From Brevibacterium daeguense (GTDB lineage Bacteria > Actinomycetota > Actinomycetes > Actinomycetales > Brevibacteriaceae), in assembly GCF_021729135.1 (NCBI RefSeq), contig NZ_JAJTWW010000008.1, forward strand, positions 117,064-181,063: DNA of 64,000 nucleotides, written 5' to 3'. Under the pieces are notes generated by a model. That model did no database searches and was not told the origin of the DNA. It saw nothing but the letters and a program-made list of their open reading frames with translations. Below, one piece after another: positions 43,901 through 52,030 of this stretch (position 1 is its first letter; the number at the start of each line of letters is the position of its first letter). Position numbers and translations under genes: made by a program.

Positions 43901-44356
43901 CATCGTGCGGCGCAGCCGACGACCGTGCTCGTCCGTGTCCTGCCACCCCCTCCGACGGGCCGCGATGAACCGGTCGGCGATCATGTCGATGGCGGTGTCG
44001 AGGTCGAGGTGCTGCCACTCGGTCGCCCGAGGCGCCCGGTACAGCAGCCTCGTCTGGCGGCCGGGAGCGTTGACGAGCTGCTCGCTGGCTGCGCCCTTGG
44101 GGCAGAGCCGACCGCGCGAGATGGGCGAATCGGGATCGCCCTCGATCTGAACGACCTTGCCGTCCTTGACGAACACCCGCTGACCGCAGCCCACGGCGCA
44201 GTACGGACAGACGCTCTGCACGACGCGATCCGCAGTCGCCGTGCGGGGAGCGATCTCACGGGTGCGCTGGGAGGTCACGGCTTCGCCACGCCCGAGCGAA
44301 TCGCTCGACCGGAGCTGCCGGATCACCGGCCACTCGAGGAAGCTGAACCGCGCCAT
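40913..44356 (-). CDS. fdhA: Formate dehydrogenase catalytic subunit, selenocysteine-containing
   Basis: A 1147-residue molybdenum/tungsten bis-MGD enzyme oxidising formate. The N-terminal [4Fe-4S] site is Cys50, 53, 57 and 85 (CPYCAVGC and RLCPKG). Codon 189 is an in-frame TGA (43790-43792) in the context ENQARI-U-HSATVPGLG, the invariant FDH-N active-site position; the SECIS hairpin follows, so it is selenocysteine. The gene continues to a TAG at 40913. ATG 44356 is preferred; a GTG at 44362 is possible. No twin-arginine signal is seen. Residues about 339-390 are an Asp/His/Glu-rich insert and the C-terminus is a Gly/Pro/Thr repeat tail. Confidence 0.96.
43760..43778 (-). promoter_or_regulatory. 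SECIS element of fdhA
   Basis: On the coding strand, GGTTCCC, loop GGTCT, GGGAACC: a perfect 7-bp stem. It starts exactly 11 nt after the UGA codon, the spacing of the E. coli fdhF mini-SECIS, and the loop keeps the GGUCU core that SelB reads there. The stem also encodes Val-Pro-Gly-Leu-Gly of the protein. Confidence 0.92.
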
Positions 44357-44517
44357 GGCCACACACTAGCCGAAGTCAGCGCGGCTGTTAAGGGTCCGGC
44401 CGACGGCGTCTCAGGCACCCGTCGGAGCGCGCTGCGCAGTTCCGGAAGGGGCGCGTCGCGAAGTACACTCGGATGCCAGATCCCATTCGAGCGGAAGCAG
44501 ATTCTGAGAGGTCGACG

Positions 44518-45096
44518 ATGACCTGGGAGACCCATCCCGTCACCCCTGATCGGTTCGAGGACTTCGCCGATGTCGTCAATCCCAACCGGCGCGCCGACGC
44601 CTGCTGGTGTCTGTCGCATCGCCTTCGCGCCAAGGACATCAGGGCCCTCGGCGGGGACAGTCGGGAGCAGGCGATGCTGCGGCTGTGCGAGCGGGAGAAT
44701 CCGCCGGGGGTCGTGACGTACCACGATGGCGTGCCGGTCGGCTGGTGCAGCATCGGCCCACGCGCCGAGATCCCGCGTCTTATCGCCTCGAAGCTCATCC
44801 GGCCGGTCGACGAGGTTCCCGTGTGGAGCATCATCTGCGTCGTCGTCCGCGGTGGGCACCGGAGGAAGGGTGTCACTGCGACGATGCTGGACGGGGCAGT
44901 CGAATACGCGGAATCACGCGGTGCGCCCGCGGTCGAGGCCTATCCGGTGGATCCTGCGGGCCGGATGGACACGACCATGGCGTTCGTGGGGACGCGCTCG
45001 ATGTTCGAGCACGCCGGGTTCGAGGTCGTGGGCACCACGGATGCGGTGGCCAGCAGAATGCCGCGCCTGATCATGCGGCGCACTCTCCGAACCTAG
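44518..45096 (+). CDS. GNAT family N-acetyltransferase
   Basis: A 192-aa acetyltransferase. VWSIICVVVRGGHRRKGVTATMLDGAVEYA is the acetyl-CoA loop region (key residues around GGHRRKGV), with a Cys/Trp-rich N-terminal stretch ADACWCLSHRLRAKD typical of a subgroup with GNAT fold and conserved CWC. GAGAGG precedes ATG 44518. It diverges from the formate dehydrogenase operon over about 160 nt, and overlaps the convergent VOC gene by 4 nt. Substrate unknown. Confidence 0.85.
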   Translation: MTWETHPVTPDRFEDFADVVNPNRRADACWCLSHRLRAKDIRALGGDSREQAMLRLCERENPPGVVTYHDGVPVGWCSIGPRAEIPRLIASKLIRPVDEVPVWSIICVVVRGGHRRKGVTATMLDGAVEYAESRGAPAVEAYPVDPAGRMDTTMAFVGTRSMFEHAGFEVVGTTDAVASRMPRLIMRRTLRT

Positions 45097-45506
45097 TCGG
45101 TCGAGAACGCCCACATCACGCCGAAGCGGTCGAACACCTGGCCGTACCAGCCGCCCCACGGCGCCTGCTCGAACGGCATGTTCTCCGAACCCCCGCCGTC
45201 GAGGAGCTTCTGGATCAGCATCCGCGCGTCGTCTGGGGTGTCCAAGGTGTAGAGCAGCGAGTACGCGGTGTCCTTGAGCGGGTACTCCTCGCCGGGCATG
45301 CCGTCGCTGCCGGCGATGTCGCCGCCGGGAGCGTGCAGCACGGCATGGGCGACCCCCTCGGGATTCACCTCGAAGTCCATGTCGGGCATTCCCTCGTCGC
45401 CGTACTTCATCAGGTCAAGGGTCCCGCCGAACACCTCATGCCAGTGGGCGAACGCCTCGGCGGCAGTGCCGGGCAGGGCGATGTAGGTCGCGATCGAGTT
45501 GGCCAT
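45093..45506 (-). CDS. PhnB-like VOC family protein
   Basis: A 137-aa VOC-fold protein of the PhnB/3-demethylubiquinone-like group: YIALPGTAAEAFAHWHEVFGG at the N-terminus and PWGGWYGQVFDRFGVMWAFS at the C-terminus. A lyase or dioxygenase role is not established for the group. GAGGAG precedes ATG 45506. Long upstream in-frame sequence lacks homology and was not included. Confidence 0.87.
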   Translation of the reverse strand: MANSIATYIALPGTAAEAFAHWHEVFGGTLDLMKYGDEGMPDMDFEVNPEGVAHAVLHAPGGDIAGSDGMPGEEYPLKDTAYSLLYTLDTPDDARMLIQKLLDGGGSENMPFEQAPWGGWYGQVFDRFGVMWAFSTD

Positions 45507-45610
45507 GGCTGCTCCTCGTGTTCTCGTCCGGGTCTCCGGCGCCCGGCACCTGATCCGAGTATCGGCCGCCGAGGCGCCCCGCGGCTTCTCCGATCGTGCG
45601 CAGTCGGTCG

Positions 45611-45664
45611 TGACCGGGCGGCTGGGCAGGGCAGTCATGGCCGGGCGGCTGGGCAGGGCACTGT
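45611..45664. repeat. 27-bp tandem duplication in an intergenic region
   Basis: Two adjacent copies sharing CCGGGCGGCTGGGCAGGGCA (copy one 45611-45637, copy two 45638-45664), between the divergent VOC and SDR genes. It may be neutral slippage or a doubled regulator site; no dyad symmetry is seen. Confidence 0.7.
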
Positions 45665-45723
45665 CGCTGTGAACGCGAATCGTCCATGATGGCAGACAGG
45701 TGCCGATGAGAAGGGAATTCGTG

Positions 45724-46542
45724 ATGACGGACAGGGAGCGCATCGTGCTCATCACCGGGGCGACCAGCGGCTTGGGTCGGGAACTATCGCACGTGCTCAG
45801 CACCGAGCCCGGCCGGCTCATCCTGCACGGCCGCGATCCCGACAAGCTCAAGACGCTGCGCAACGAGCTCTCGCACTCCCAGGCCGAGATCGACACCGTC
45901 ACTGCGGACCTGGCCGAGCAGGCGGAGGTCCACCAGCTCGCCGATGACGTCACAGGACTCACCGAGTACCTCAGCGTGCTCGTCAACAACGCCGGCATCG
46001 GCAAGGGCCGCAGCGATGCGCGTGAACTGTCTCCCGACGGCTACGAGCTCCGCCTGGCCGTCAACCACCTCGCACCCTTCGCGCTGACGCTGCGCCTGCT
46101 GCCGCTGCTGGAAGCCGGTGCACCGAGCCGGGTGGTCAACGTCGCCTCCGCCGCTCAGCAGCCGATCGACTTCGACGATCTGCACCTGGCACGTGAGTAC
46201 TCCGGGTCCCGCGCCTATGCGCAGAGCAAACTGGCCATGATCGCCACCGGCTTCCACCTCGCCGAACGTCTGCCTCCCAGGCTGGTCACGGTCAACAGCC
46301 TGCATCCCGCCACTCTCATGCCGACCGCGATGGTGCGAGAAGGCTATGGCTACAGTGTGGACGACCTCGACACCGGAGTCGCCGCAGTCAAGCGCCTGAT
46401 CGACTCACCCGAGTTGGAAGGCGTCTCCGGTCGCTACTTCTCCCGGACCGAGCAGTCCCGCGCGATTGCAGCAGCCTACTCACCTGAGGTACAGCTGCGA
46501 CTGTGGGACATCAGCCAGGAGCTGACCGACACGCGGCTCTGA
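45724..46542 (+). CDS. Short-chain dehydrogenase/reductase
   Basis: A 272-aa NAD(P)-dependent oxidoreductase. It has the cofactor loop ITGATSGLGRELS (about residues 9-21), the NNAG motif in LVNNAGIGKG, and the catalytic YAQSK with a Ser upstream (VNVASAAQQP). AGAAGGGA stands about 8 nt before ATG 45724, so the earlier ATGs at 45700 and 45706 are less likely. Its pattern is of the classical SDR group related to retinol dehydrogenase-like enzymes; substrate unknown. Confidence 0.9.
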   Translation: MTDRERIVLITGATSGLGRELSHVLSTEPGRLILHGRDPDKLKTLRNELSHSQAEIDTVTADLAEQAEVHQLADDVTGLTEYLSVLVNNAGIGKGRSDARELSPDGYELRLAVNHLAPFALTLRLLPLLEAGAPSRVVNVASAAQQPIDFDDLHLAREYSGSRAYAQSKLAMIATGFHLAERLPPRLVTVNSLHPATLMPTAMVREGYGYSVDDLDTGVAAVKRLIDSPELEGVSGRYFSRTEQSRAIAAAYSPEVQLRLWDISQELTDTRL

Positions 46543-46563
46543 CATCGGCCCGTCGATGCACGT

Positions 46564-46576
46564 CGGGCAGTGCCCG
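46564..46576. terminator. Small GC hairpin after the SDR gene
   Basis: CGGGC, loop AGT, GCCCG, in the 39-nt gap between the convergent SDR and membrane-protein genes. The flanking CGGCCCG (46544-46550) and CGGGCCG can form an alternative larger stem. A bidirectional terminator is likely but weakly supported. Confidence 0.4.
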
Positions 46577-46581
46577 GGCCG

Positions 46582-47292
46582 TCAGCCGGTCGGTCCGTGG
46601 CGGCCGTCACCGACGGTGGCCGAGCGGCGGGGTTCGACGGTGAGCGGGCTGCTCGAGGCGCTCTCCCTGGTGATCTCGGGATCACCGAGCAGCCCCGCGA
46701 ACGCGCTGAACCATCCCCTCTGCCGGTAGAGGATGAACGCGGCTGCCACGATCACGGCTGAGAGCGTGCCCACCACCATGTCGGTCATCGTGTCGGTGTT
46801 GGTCAGCTGCGACGAGGTGCCGATCGTCAGATCTGCGAAGAACTCGGCGAATTCCCACAGCATGGCCACGGATGCGCTGACGGAGATCACCACTGCTGCC
46901 TCGAACCAGACCGGCAGGACCAGTCGGTACCTGCGGATGGTGACGCCCAGGGCGAAGACCGCGGCGAGGGCGATGAGGAATCCCGAGAAGAAGTGGACGA
47001 CGGTGTCCCACGGACTCCATACCGCGTAGAAGTGGAGGTGACTGCCGAAGAAGGGCCCAGACAGCAGCAATAGGGCGTAGAGCAGCTGGAGTCGGAGGGG
47101 AATCCTCACGGCCGCCAGCTTCTCGACGGGCAGTGGGACAAGCGCCGCCAGGAACAGGGCGGAGGGCAGAAGAGCCTCCGTACCGTTCCCGCGGAATACG
47201 GCGGTCAGGGCGAAAGCCGCGAGGATGACTTCCGTGACGATGAGGGGCGCATGGCGCCTCGCTGTGCTGCGCTTCGAGTCCAGGGTATTCAT
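46582..47292 (-). CDS. YjdF/DUF2238-like membrane protein
   Basis: A 236-aa membrane protein with about six hydrophobic segments. SPWDTVVHFFSGFLIALAAVF and a later MLWEFAEFFADLTIG followed by TDTMTDMVVGTLSAV match the DUF2238 (YjdF) pattern of conserved Asp, His, Glu and Asp residues along the helices. Function of the family is unknown. ATG 47292 is chosen; an in-frame GTG/ATG 8 codons upstream is possible. Confidence 0.75.
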   Translation of the reverse strand: MNTLDSKRSTARRHAPLIVTEVILAAFALTAVFRGNGTEALLPSALFLAALVPLPVEKLAAVRIPLRLQLLYALLLLSGPFFGSHLHFYAVWSPWDTVVHFFSGFLIALAAVFALGVTIRRYRLVLPVWFEAAVVISVSASVAMLWEFAEFFADLTIGTSSQLTNTDTMTDMVVGTLSAVIVAAAFILYRQRGWFSAFAGLLGDPEITRESASSSPLTVEPRRSATVGDGRHGPTG

Positions 47293-47362
47293 TCCGGCCA
47301 AGGCTACCGAACGCACCCGAGCGCCGACTGTGAAGCCGAGGGCACGGTCACGGCGACCATGG

Positions 47363-47710
47363 CTACAGCCCGCCTCCGGTCACTGCTCGGTTGAAGTCCA
47401 TCGCGACCGCGAACCAGAAGCTGAGGCTCTCGTCGTCGTCGATCGATTCGGCCCCCACAGCGATCCAGCCGGGACCCATGTCGCGGCCCGCGCCCATCTC
47501 CGCCTGGCGCGCTCCGGGAACCGACAGGAGCGCTGCATGGCGGTCGGGAGGAACGCGGACCAGCAGCCCGCCATCCTTCGCGGCGCTGAAAGCCATCTTC
47601 TCGTTGACCATGAACGACCGGCCGCCGAACATCGAGACCTCTCGCTTCACCGGCTCATCGTCGAGCAGATTGCGGAGGCGCCTGACAAGATCATCCTGCG
47701 CAGCCGTCAT
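47363..47710 (-). CDS. TfoX/Sxy N-terminal domain protein
   Basis: A 115-aa stand-alone TfoX-N domain: VKREVSMFGGRSFMVNEKMAF near residue 21 (with the MFGG core) and LLVRVPPDRHAALLSVPGA. In enterics Sxy/TfoX activates competence genes, but the stand-alone N-domain in actinobacteria is of unknown role. It is divergent from arfB across about 90 nt. Confidence 0.85.
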   Translation of the reverse strand: MTAAQDDLVRRLRNLLDDEPVKREVSMFGGRSFMVNEKMAFSAAKDGGLLVRVPPDRHAALLSVPGARQAEMGAGRDMGPGWIAVGAESIDDDESLSFWFAVAMDFNRAVTGGGL

Positions 47711-47802
47711 CGAACCAGCATGTCACGGTTGAACGGCCAAGGGCAGAGCATGGACCGACTCTGTCTGCACCGATGTGACGCGAGTACGGCAGACTGGTCG
47801 GT

Positions 47803-48243
47803 GTGGACGATCTGCGCGCAGCTCCGGGCCCCGGAGCTCCCCGAGGGCTCACGGTGCCGGGCCGGGAGCTCTTCGAGCAGTTCTCCCACGCATCGGGCCC
47901 CGGCGGGCAGGGGGTCAACACCGCCGATTCGCGCGTGCAGCTCAGCCTCGATCTGGCAACCACGACGGCGCTGAACGAGGATCAGCGCCGACTCGCGCTC
48001 GAACGGCTCGCCGCTCGCCTGTCGGGCACAGTGCTCACCGTCACTGCGGCGGAGCACCGCTCCCAACGACGCAATCGCGCCGCAGCGCGGGAACGCCTCG
48101 CGGATCTGCTCCGCGAGGCAGTGGCTCCACCGGCCGTCCGTCGTCCGACGCGTCGAACCCGCGGATCTCAGCGTCGCCGGCTCCAGGGAAAGCGCAGACG
48201 GTCGGAGATCAAGCAGAACCGCAGACGCCCTCCTCTCGACTGA
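47803..48243 (+). CDS. arfB: Peptidyl-tRNA hydrolase ArfB (YaeJ-type release factor)
   Basis: A 146-aa ribosome rescue factor. The catalytic HASGPGGQGVNTADSRVQL contains GGQ at residues 34-36, and the C-terminal tail is rich in Arg/Lys (RRTRGSQRRRLQGKRRRSEIK), which inserts into the mRNA channel of stalled ribosomes. The start is GTG 47803 (a GTG at 47801 is out of frame). It converges on the DUF429 gene. Confidence 0.92.
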   Translation: MDDLRAAPGPGAPRGLTVPGRELFEQFSHASGPGGQGVNTADSRVQLSLDLATTTALNEDQRRLALERLAARLSGTVLTVTAAEHRSQRRNRAAARERLADLLREAVAPPAVRRPTRRTRGSQRRRLQGKRRRSEIKQNRRRPPLD

Positions 48244-48290
48244 CGACGGCGAGCCCGGTGGCCGGTGGTCGTCCGCAGACACTCGTGCGC

Positions 48291-49001
48291 CTACGCCTCC
48301 GGCAGCCAGATCCATCCTTCGCGGCGAGCAGTCCCCCGCAGCTCTTCCGGCGGCGGCTCGCCGCGACCGTGAGACACCTCGCGGGCGACGAGAGCAGCGA
48401 GCACGGCATCGAGCGCATTGTCGTCGGCGACGCACAGGTCTCGGTGTCCATTCCACTCCAGCCGGGCCAACTTCTCCGACAGGGCGACGACCAGGGCAGA
48501 GCGCTCCCCTGCGTTCTTCGCACCCTTGTAGCCGCGATGGGGCAGAGACCAGCGTCGCAGCGCTGCCGCGGGATACACCTCGCAGACAGCACCTGAGCCG
48601 TCCCGGGCGACATCGACACCGATGTCCCGCAGCCGCGCCTCGATGCCGGCCCAGCGCATGGCAGGGTGGGCGATTCGGTCGGTCGAGACGCTCAGCGGAG
48701 TGAGGCCCGTGGCGCGGTGGACCATCCGGTCCGTCACACGCATGGCGAGGCCCCGACGCCATTCGGGACCGGTGGACGCAGGAGCAGCCACGGCACCGCG
48801 AGCATGAGCTTGGATCAGCTGGACGAACCGATCCGGCCAGCCCATTGGCACATCGACTCCGGCTTTGTCGGCCGTGCTGATCGCCTCGACCACATCGTCG
48901 TCATCAGCACCGACGTGGACATCCTCGACGATGCAGCGGCCATTCCCGCTCACGACCGCGAGACCGGTGCGCGTGGGATCGGCCGCCAGGTCGATGCCCA
49001 C
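48291..49001 (-). CDS. DUF429 family protein
   Basis: A 236-aa protein of a family thought to be RNase H-like nucleases. It opens MGIDLAADPTRTGLAVVSG (Asp near the start), and carries VDVPMGWPDRFVQLI, CEVYPAAALRRWSLPHRGYKG and a late CVADDNALDAVLAALVA; the acidic residues at the ends of these segments fit a metal-dependent RNase H fold. GTG 49001 is the only plausible start (AGGA just upstream). It lies about 30 nt after the VOC gene on the same strand. No activity is proven. Confidence 0.8.
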   Translation of the reverse strand: MGIDLAADPTRTGLAVVSGNGRCIVEDVHVGADDDDVVEAISTADKAGVDVPMGWPDRFVQLIQAHARGAVAAPASTGPEWRRGLAMRVTDRMVHRATGLTPLSVSTDRIAHPAMRWAGIEARLRDIGVDVARDGSGAVCEVYPAAALRRWSLPHRGYKGAKNAGERSALVVALSEKLARLEWNGHRDLCVADDNALDAVLAALVAREVSHGRGEPPPEELRGTARREGWIWLPEA

Positions 49002-49033
49002 GAACGTCCTGGATTCGGGCAGCTCGGAGTCAG

Positions 49034-49471
49034 TCAGCTCTTCTTCAGCTCCTCGGCGAGCATCACGATGATGCCACTGGGGCCGCGCAGATAGGTGAGC
49101 TTGTAGACGTCCTCATATGTCGCGACACCGCGCAGGGGGCGGCACCCGTGCTTCGCGGCTGTCTCCAGCGCCTCGTCGATGTCGTCGACCGAGAAGGCGA
49201 CCCGGTGCATTCCGATCTCATTGGGCTGAATGGGCGGTGATTCGATCGCTCGAGGATGGATGTACTCGAAGAGTTCGAGGCGCCCGTGACCGTCCGGGGT
49301 CTGGAGCATCGCGATGTTCGCATGGTTGCCATCGAGGCCGACGGCCGTGTCGGTCCACTCGCCGCTGACCGTGTCACGACCCAGAACCGTGAGACCGAGA
49401 TCGGTGAAGAAGGCGATCGCGGCCTCCAGGTCGCGCACGGCGATTCCGACATTCTCAAGCTTGATAGCCAT
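49034..49471 (-). CDS. VOC family (glyoxalase-like) protein
   Basis: A 145-aa two-half VOC protein: LENVGIAVRDLEAAIAFFTDLG at the N-terminus and MHRVAFSVDDIDEALETAAKHG at the second half, with RLELFEY and SGIIVMLAEEL providing typical metal-ligand positions. Function unknown. It probably forms an operon with the DUF429 gene. Confidence 0.9.
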   Translation of the reverse strand: MAIKLENVGIAVRDLEAAIAFFTDLGLTVLGRDTVSGEWTDTAVGLDGNHANIAMLQTPDGHGRLELFEYIHPRAIESPPIQPNEIGMHRVAFSVDDIDEALETAAKHGCRPLRGVATYEDVYKLTYLRGPSGIIVMLAEELKKS

Positions 49472-49567
49472 GGGCTGAGGTTAGCGAGCACCCGGTGCCG
49501 CCAACAAGAGCTGCGCCTCCCTCAGAAGGTCAATCGACGGGCCGCGCGGCCTGAGTAGGCTGGGCGC

Positions 49568-50098
49568 ATGCGAACGCTCGTGGTGTACACGTCGAAGACC
49601 GGGTTCACGAAGACCTACGCCGAATGGATCGCCGAGGATCTCGGCGCAGAGATTGTCAGGACCCAGGATCTCAGCCGGGAGCAGCTCGCTTCCGCTGATG
49701 TCGTCATCCACGGCGGTGGGCTTCGTGCCTCCCGAATCGAAGGCCTGCGCACGTTCCTGCGCCATTGGCCGCTGCTCAAGGGCAAGCACGTAGCGCTGTG
49801 GCACACCGGCGCGAACCCTGGCCGTCCGGAGACGGTCGAAGGCGTCTGGGAGCAGAATCTCACTCCCGAGCAGCTCGAGCGCACGACGCGCTTCTACCTG
49901 CGGGGCGGTTTCGACTTCACCAGGCTGCGCGGTGTGGACAGACTCGTCATGAGCATCATGCGGTTTGTTCTCAAGCGCAAGAAGAACCCGAGTGCTGACG
50001 ACAGGGGGATGCTCGCGATGTATGAGCACCCGACCACTGAGCTCAGCCGTGAGAACACCGCCCCGTTGGTGAACCACGTCAGAAGTCTCGACGCGTGA
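49568..50098 (+). CDS. Flavodoxin-domain protein
   Basis: A 176-aa flavodoxin-fold protein. LVVYTSKTGFTKTYAEWIAEDLG is the FMN phosphate-binding loop (TSKTGFT, about residues 8-14). The layout and length resemble HemG-type protoporphyrinogen oxidases and related flavodoxin-domain proteins, but no diagnostic residues for that activity were checked. It stands alone between a VOC gene and an acyltransferase. Confidence 0.85.
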   Translation: MRTLVVYTSKTGFTKTYAEWIAEDLGAEIVRTQDLSREQLASADVVIHGGGLRASRIEGLRTFLRHWPLLKGKHVALWHTGANPGRPETVEGVWEQNLTPEQLERTTRFYLRGGFDFTRLRGVDRLVMSIMRFVLKRKKNPSADDRGMLAMYEHPTTELSRENTAPLVNHVRSLDA

Positions 50099-50187
50099 TC
50101 CACGCGCTGCGGACGGAAACCGCGGCTCAACCGGCCTGGACCGACACCACTCGCCGTGGGTCTTCGCAGGTGATCTAGCGTAGGACC

Positions 50188-50760
50188 ATGTTCCGACGCC
50201 TCGCCGCGCGCGCATTCTGGTCGGTCAGCCGCTGGACGCTGACCACCGAGCCCGCTCCTGACCGCCCCACGGTGCTCATCGGCGCCCCCCATACCTCGAA
50301 CTGGGACTTCGTGTTCATGCTGGGCATCGCCTGGCGGATGGATATGAATGTTCGCTGGCTGGGTAAGAAGAGCCTGTTCAAGAGCTGGCGCGGCCCGGTG
50401 ATGAGCGCGCTGGGGGGAATTCCCGTCGATCGCGAATCGCCGAGCACGGTTGTCGCCGAAGTCGTCGAGCGCGTCCGAGCGGGCGAGGTCTTCGGGCTGG
50501 TGATCACCCCCGACGGGACCCGCGGAGCACACTCGCATTGGAAATCCGGCTTCTATCGCATCGCCCGGGAGACGGGGATGCCGGTGACCCTCGGCTTCGT
50601 CGATCGCACCACCAGGACTGCTGGTCTCGGCCCGACGCTCGAGCTCTCCGGCGATATTGCACAGGACATGGACGGCGTCCGAGCGTTCTACGCCGACAAG
50701 GCGGGAATCCGCCCCGAGCGCCGCGTCGAACCGCGACTGCGCGAGGAAGGCGAACAGTGA
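50188..50760 (+). CDS. 1-acylglycerol-phosphate acyltransferase-like protein
   Basis: A 190-aa PlsC-family acyltransferase. The catalytic HX4D is HTSNWD in IGAPHTSNWDFVF; GGIPVDRESP and FGLVITPDGTRGAHSHWKSGF provide the glycerol-phosphate binding and conserved Pro-Glu/Asp-Gly-Thr segments. It is shorter than housekeeping PlsC (about 240 aa) and resembles actinobacterial acyltransferases of unknown acceptor. Its stop abuts the convergent SRPBCC gene. Confidence 0.88.
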   Translation: MFRRLAARAFWSVSRWTLTTEPAPDRPTVLIGAPHTSNWDFVFMLGIAWRMDMNVRWLGKKSLFKSWRGPVMSALGGIPVDRESPSTVVAEVVERVRAGEVFGLVITPDGTRGAHSHWKSGFYRIARETGMPVTLGFVDRTTRTAGLGPTLELSGDIAQDMDGVRAFYADKAGIRPERRVEPRLREEGEQ

Positions 50761-51165
50761 TCAGGGATCGTGAGCTTCGAGGATGTCACGCAGGCGAGCG
50801 AGGTCTTCCCGCACCATCGCGGCATCTCGCGCAAACTCGTCGTCCGTGGCGGACGGCAGTCGATAGAGGGTGAAGACGACTTCGCTGCCGTCGTCGTTGC
50901 GCAGGATGCGCAGCGGGTTGTGGACCACTGTGCCGTCGGGCAGTATCACGTCGTGGTCGAGGATGCCGAGATCGACTCCTCCGAGGAAGCGCACCTCGAC
51001 GACGCCCATCGGAGAATCGGTGATCCACCGTCCGTTCTCCAGCCGGATGCCGGTGCTGAGACCGGCCGCCCAGCGGGGCAGATTCCTCGGATCGCCCGCG
51101 AATGCGGCAACGTCTGAGGGCGCGCGGCGGATCGACTGGGAGATGTGGTGCGCCTCGTAGGTCAT
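50761..51165 (-). CDS. SRPBCC domain protein
   Basis: A 134-aa SRPBCC-fold protein: AHHISQSIRRAPSDVAAFAGDPRNLPRWAAGL at the N-terminus (segments ISQSIRRAP and RNLPRWAAG), and a terminal helix MVREDLARLRDILEA. Ligand unknown. Its start overlaps the stop of the HAD hydrolase (ATGA), so it is the second gene of that operon. Confidence 0.85.
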   Translation of the reverse strand: MTYEAHHISQSIRRAPSDVAAFAGDPRNLPRWAAGLSTGIRLENGRWITDSPMGVVEVRFLGGVDLGILDHDVILPDGTVVHNPLRILRNDDGSEVVFTLYRLPSATDDEFARDAAMVREDLARLRDILEAHDP

Positions 51166-51905
51166 GCTGTCTCCTGGGACTCGGAAGCGAGCTGGTCGGC
51201 CAGACCGGCGAAGTCAACCGCGACGACGTCCCAGTCGCCCGTGGGAGCCAGGTCGCTCGTCTGGCCCGGGCCGTGCTCGGCAGGGCGGGCGACGAAGGCA
51301 GTGCGCAGTCCAGCCGCCTGGGCGGCGGCAAGATCACTGTTGTGTGCGGCCACCATCATGACCTGCTCCGGTGCAAGGCCGAGAACTTCTGCGGTGCGCA
51401 CATAGGCTGCGCGGTCCGGCTTGTATGCTCCTGCGACTTCTGCACCGAGGATCGCGTCCCATGGAATCTGGGAACGCTTGGCCACATCGATCGCCAGGCG
51501 CACGTTCGCGTTCGACAGCGGGGCGATGATGAAGTCCTGGCACAACCGGGTGAGCCCAGGGATGACGTCGGGCCAGGGGTCGAGTCGATGCCAGGAGAGA
51601 TTCGCCTCGTCGAGGACCTGTGCGGGGATCATCCGCGGATCGACCTCCAAGCGGGCGAGGACGGTGTCGAGGTTCTCCCGATGCAGCACGTCCAAGCGCA
51701 CAAAGGGACGACTGCCGTTGCGAACCTGCTCCATCGCGGGCTGGTATTCCGACCGCCACAGGTCCGCGAACTCCCACGGGTCCAGCGACGGCAGATACTC
51801 TCCCAAGCAGTCGGCGACTCCGGTCGCGACTCCCTCGCGCCAATCGACGACGGTTCCGAACATGTCGAACACCAACGCCTCGACCTCACTGTCGCCGATC
51901 CCCAT
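51162..51905 (-). CDS. Haloacid dehalogenase type II (HAD-fold hydrolase)
   Basis: A 247-aa HAD hydrolase of the 2-haloacid dehalogenase group. Motif I is LVFDMFGTVVDWREG with nucleophile Asp, motif II is APLSNANVRLA, the Lys of motif III lies in AGAYKPDRAAY, and MMVAAHNSDLAAAQAAGL is motif IV. Substrate is not necessarily halogenated. ATG 51905 has GAGGAGG about 9 nt upstream; a 28-codon in-frame extension without homology was rejected. Confidence 0.9.
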   Translation of the reverse strand: MGIGDSEVEALVFDMFGTVVDWREGVATGVADCLGEYLPSLDPWEFADLWRSEYQPAMEQVRNGSRPFVRLDVLHRENLDTVLARLEVDPRMIPAQVLDEANLSWHRLDPWPDVIPGLTRLCQDFIIAPLSNANVRLAIDVAKRSQIPWDAILGAEVAGAYKPDRAAYVRTAEVLGLAPEQVMMVAAHNSDLAAAQAAGLRTAFVARPAEHGPGQTSDLAPTGDWDVVAVDFAGLADQLASESQETA

Positions 51906-52030
51906 GTGCACGCTCCTCCTCGAGTGGCCTCGGGTCGAGCGTACGTGAGCACGAACCATCCGGATAACCTCCGTCAGGTCGGGGGCCACCCCCAGTGCGG
52001 CTTGGACCTCATGAGCGTACGGTTCCAGGT

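Noticed and set aside
40775..44521. A 1248-codon plus-strand frame opposite the formate dehydrogenase genes
   Set aside because: Same artefact. It spans the intergenic region and the three-gene boundaries, with no recognisable motif.
45507..46004. An N-terminal extension of the PhnB-like VOC gene (166 codons)
   Set aside because: No ribosome site or homology; ATG 45506 with GAGGAG fits the domain boundary, and the extension covers the SDR promoter and coding sequence.
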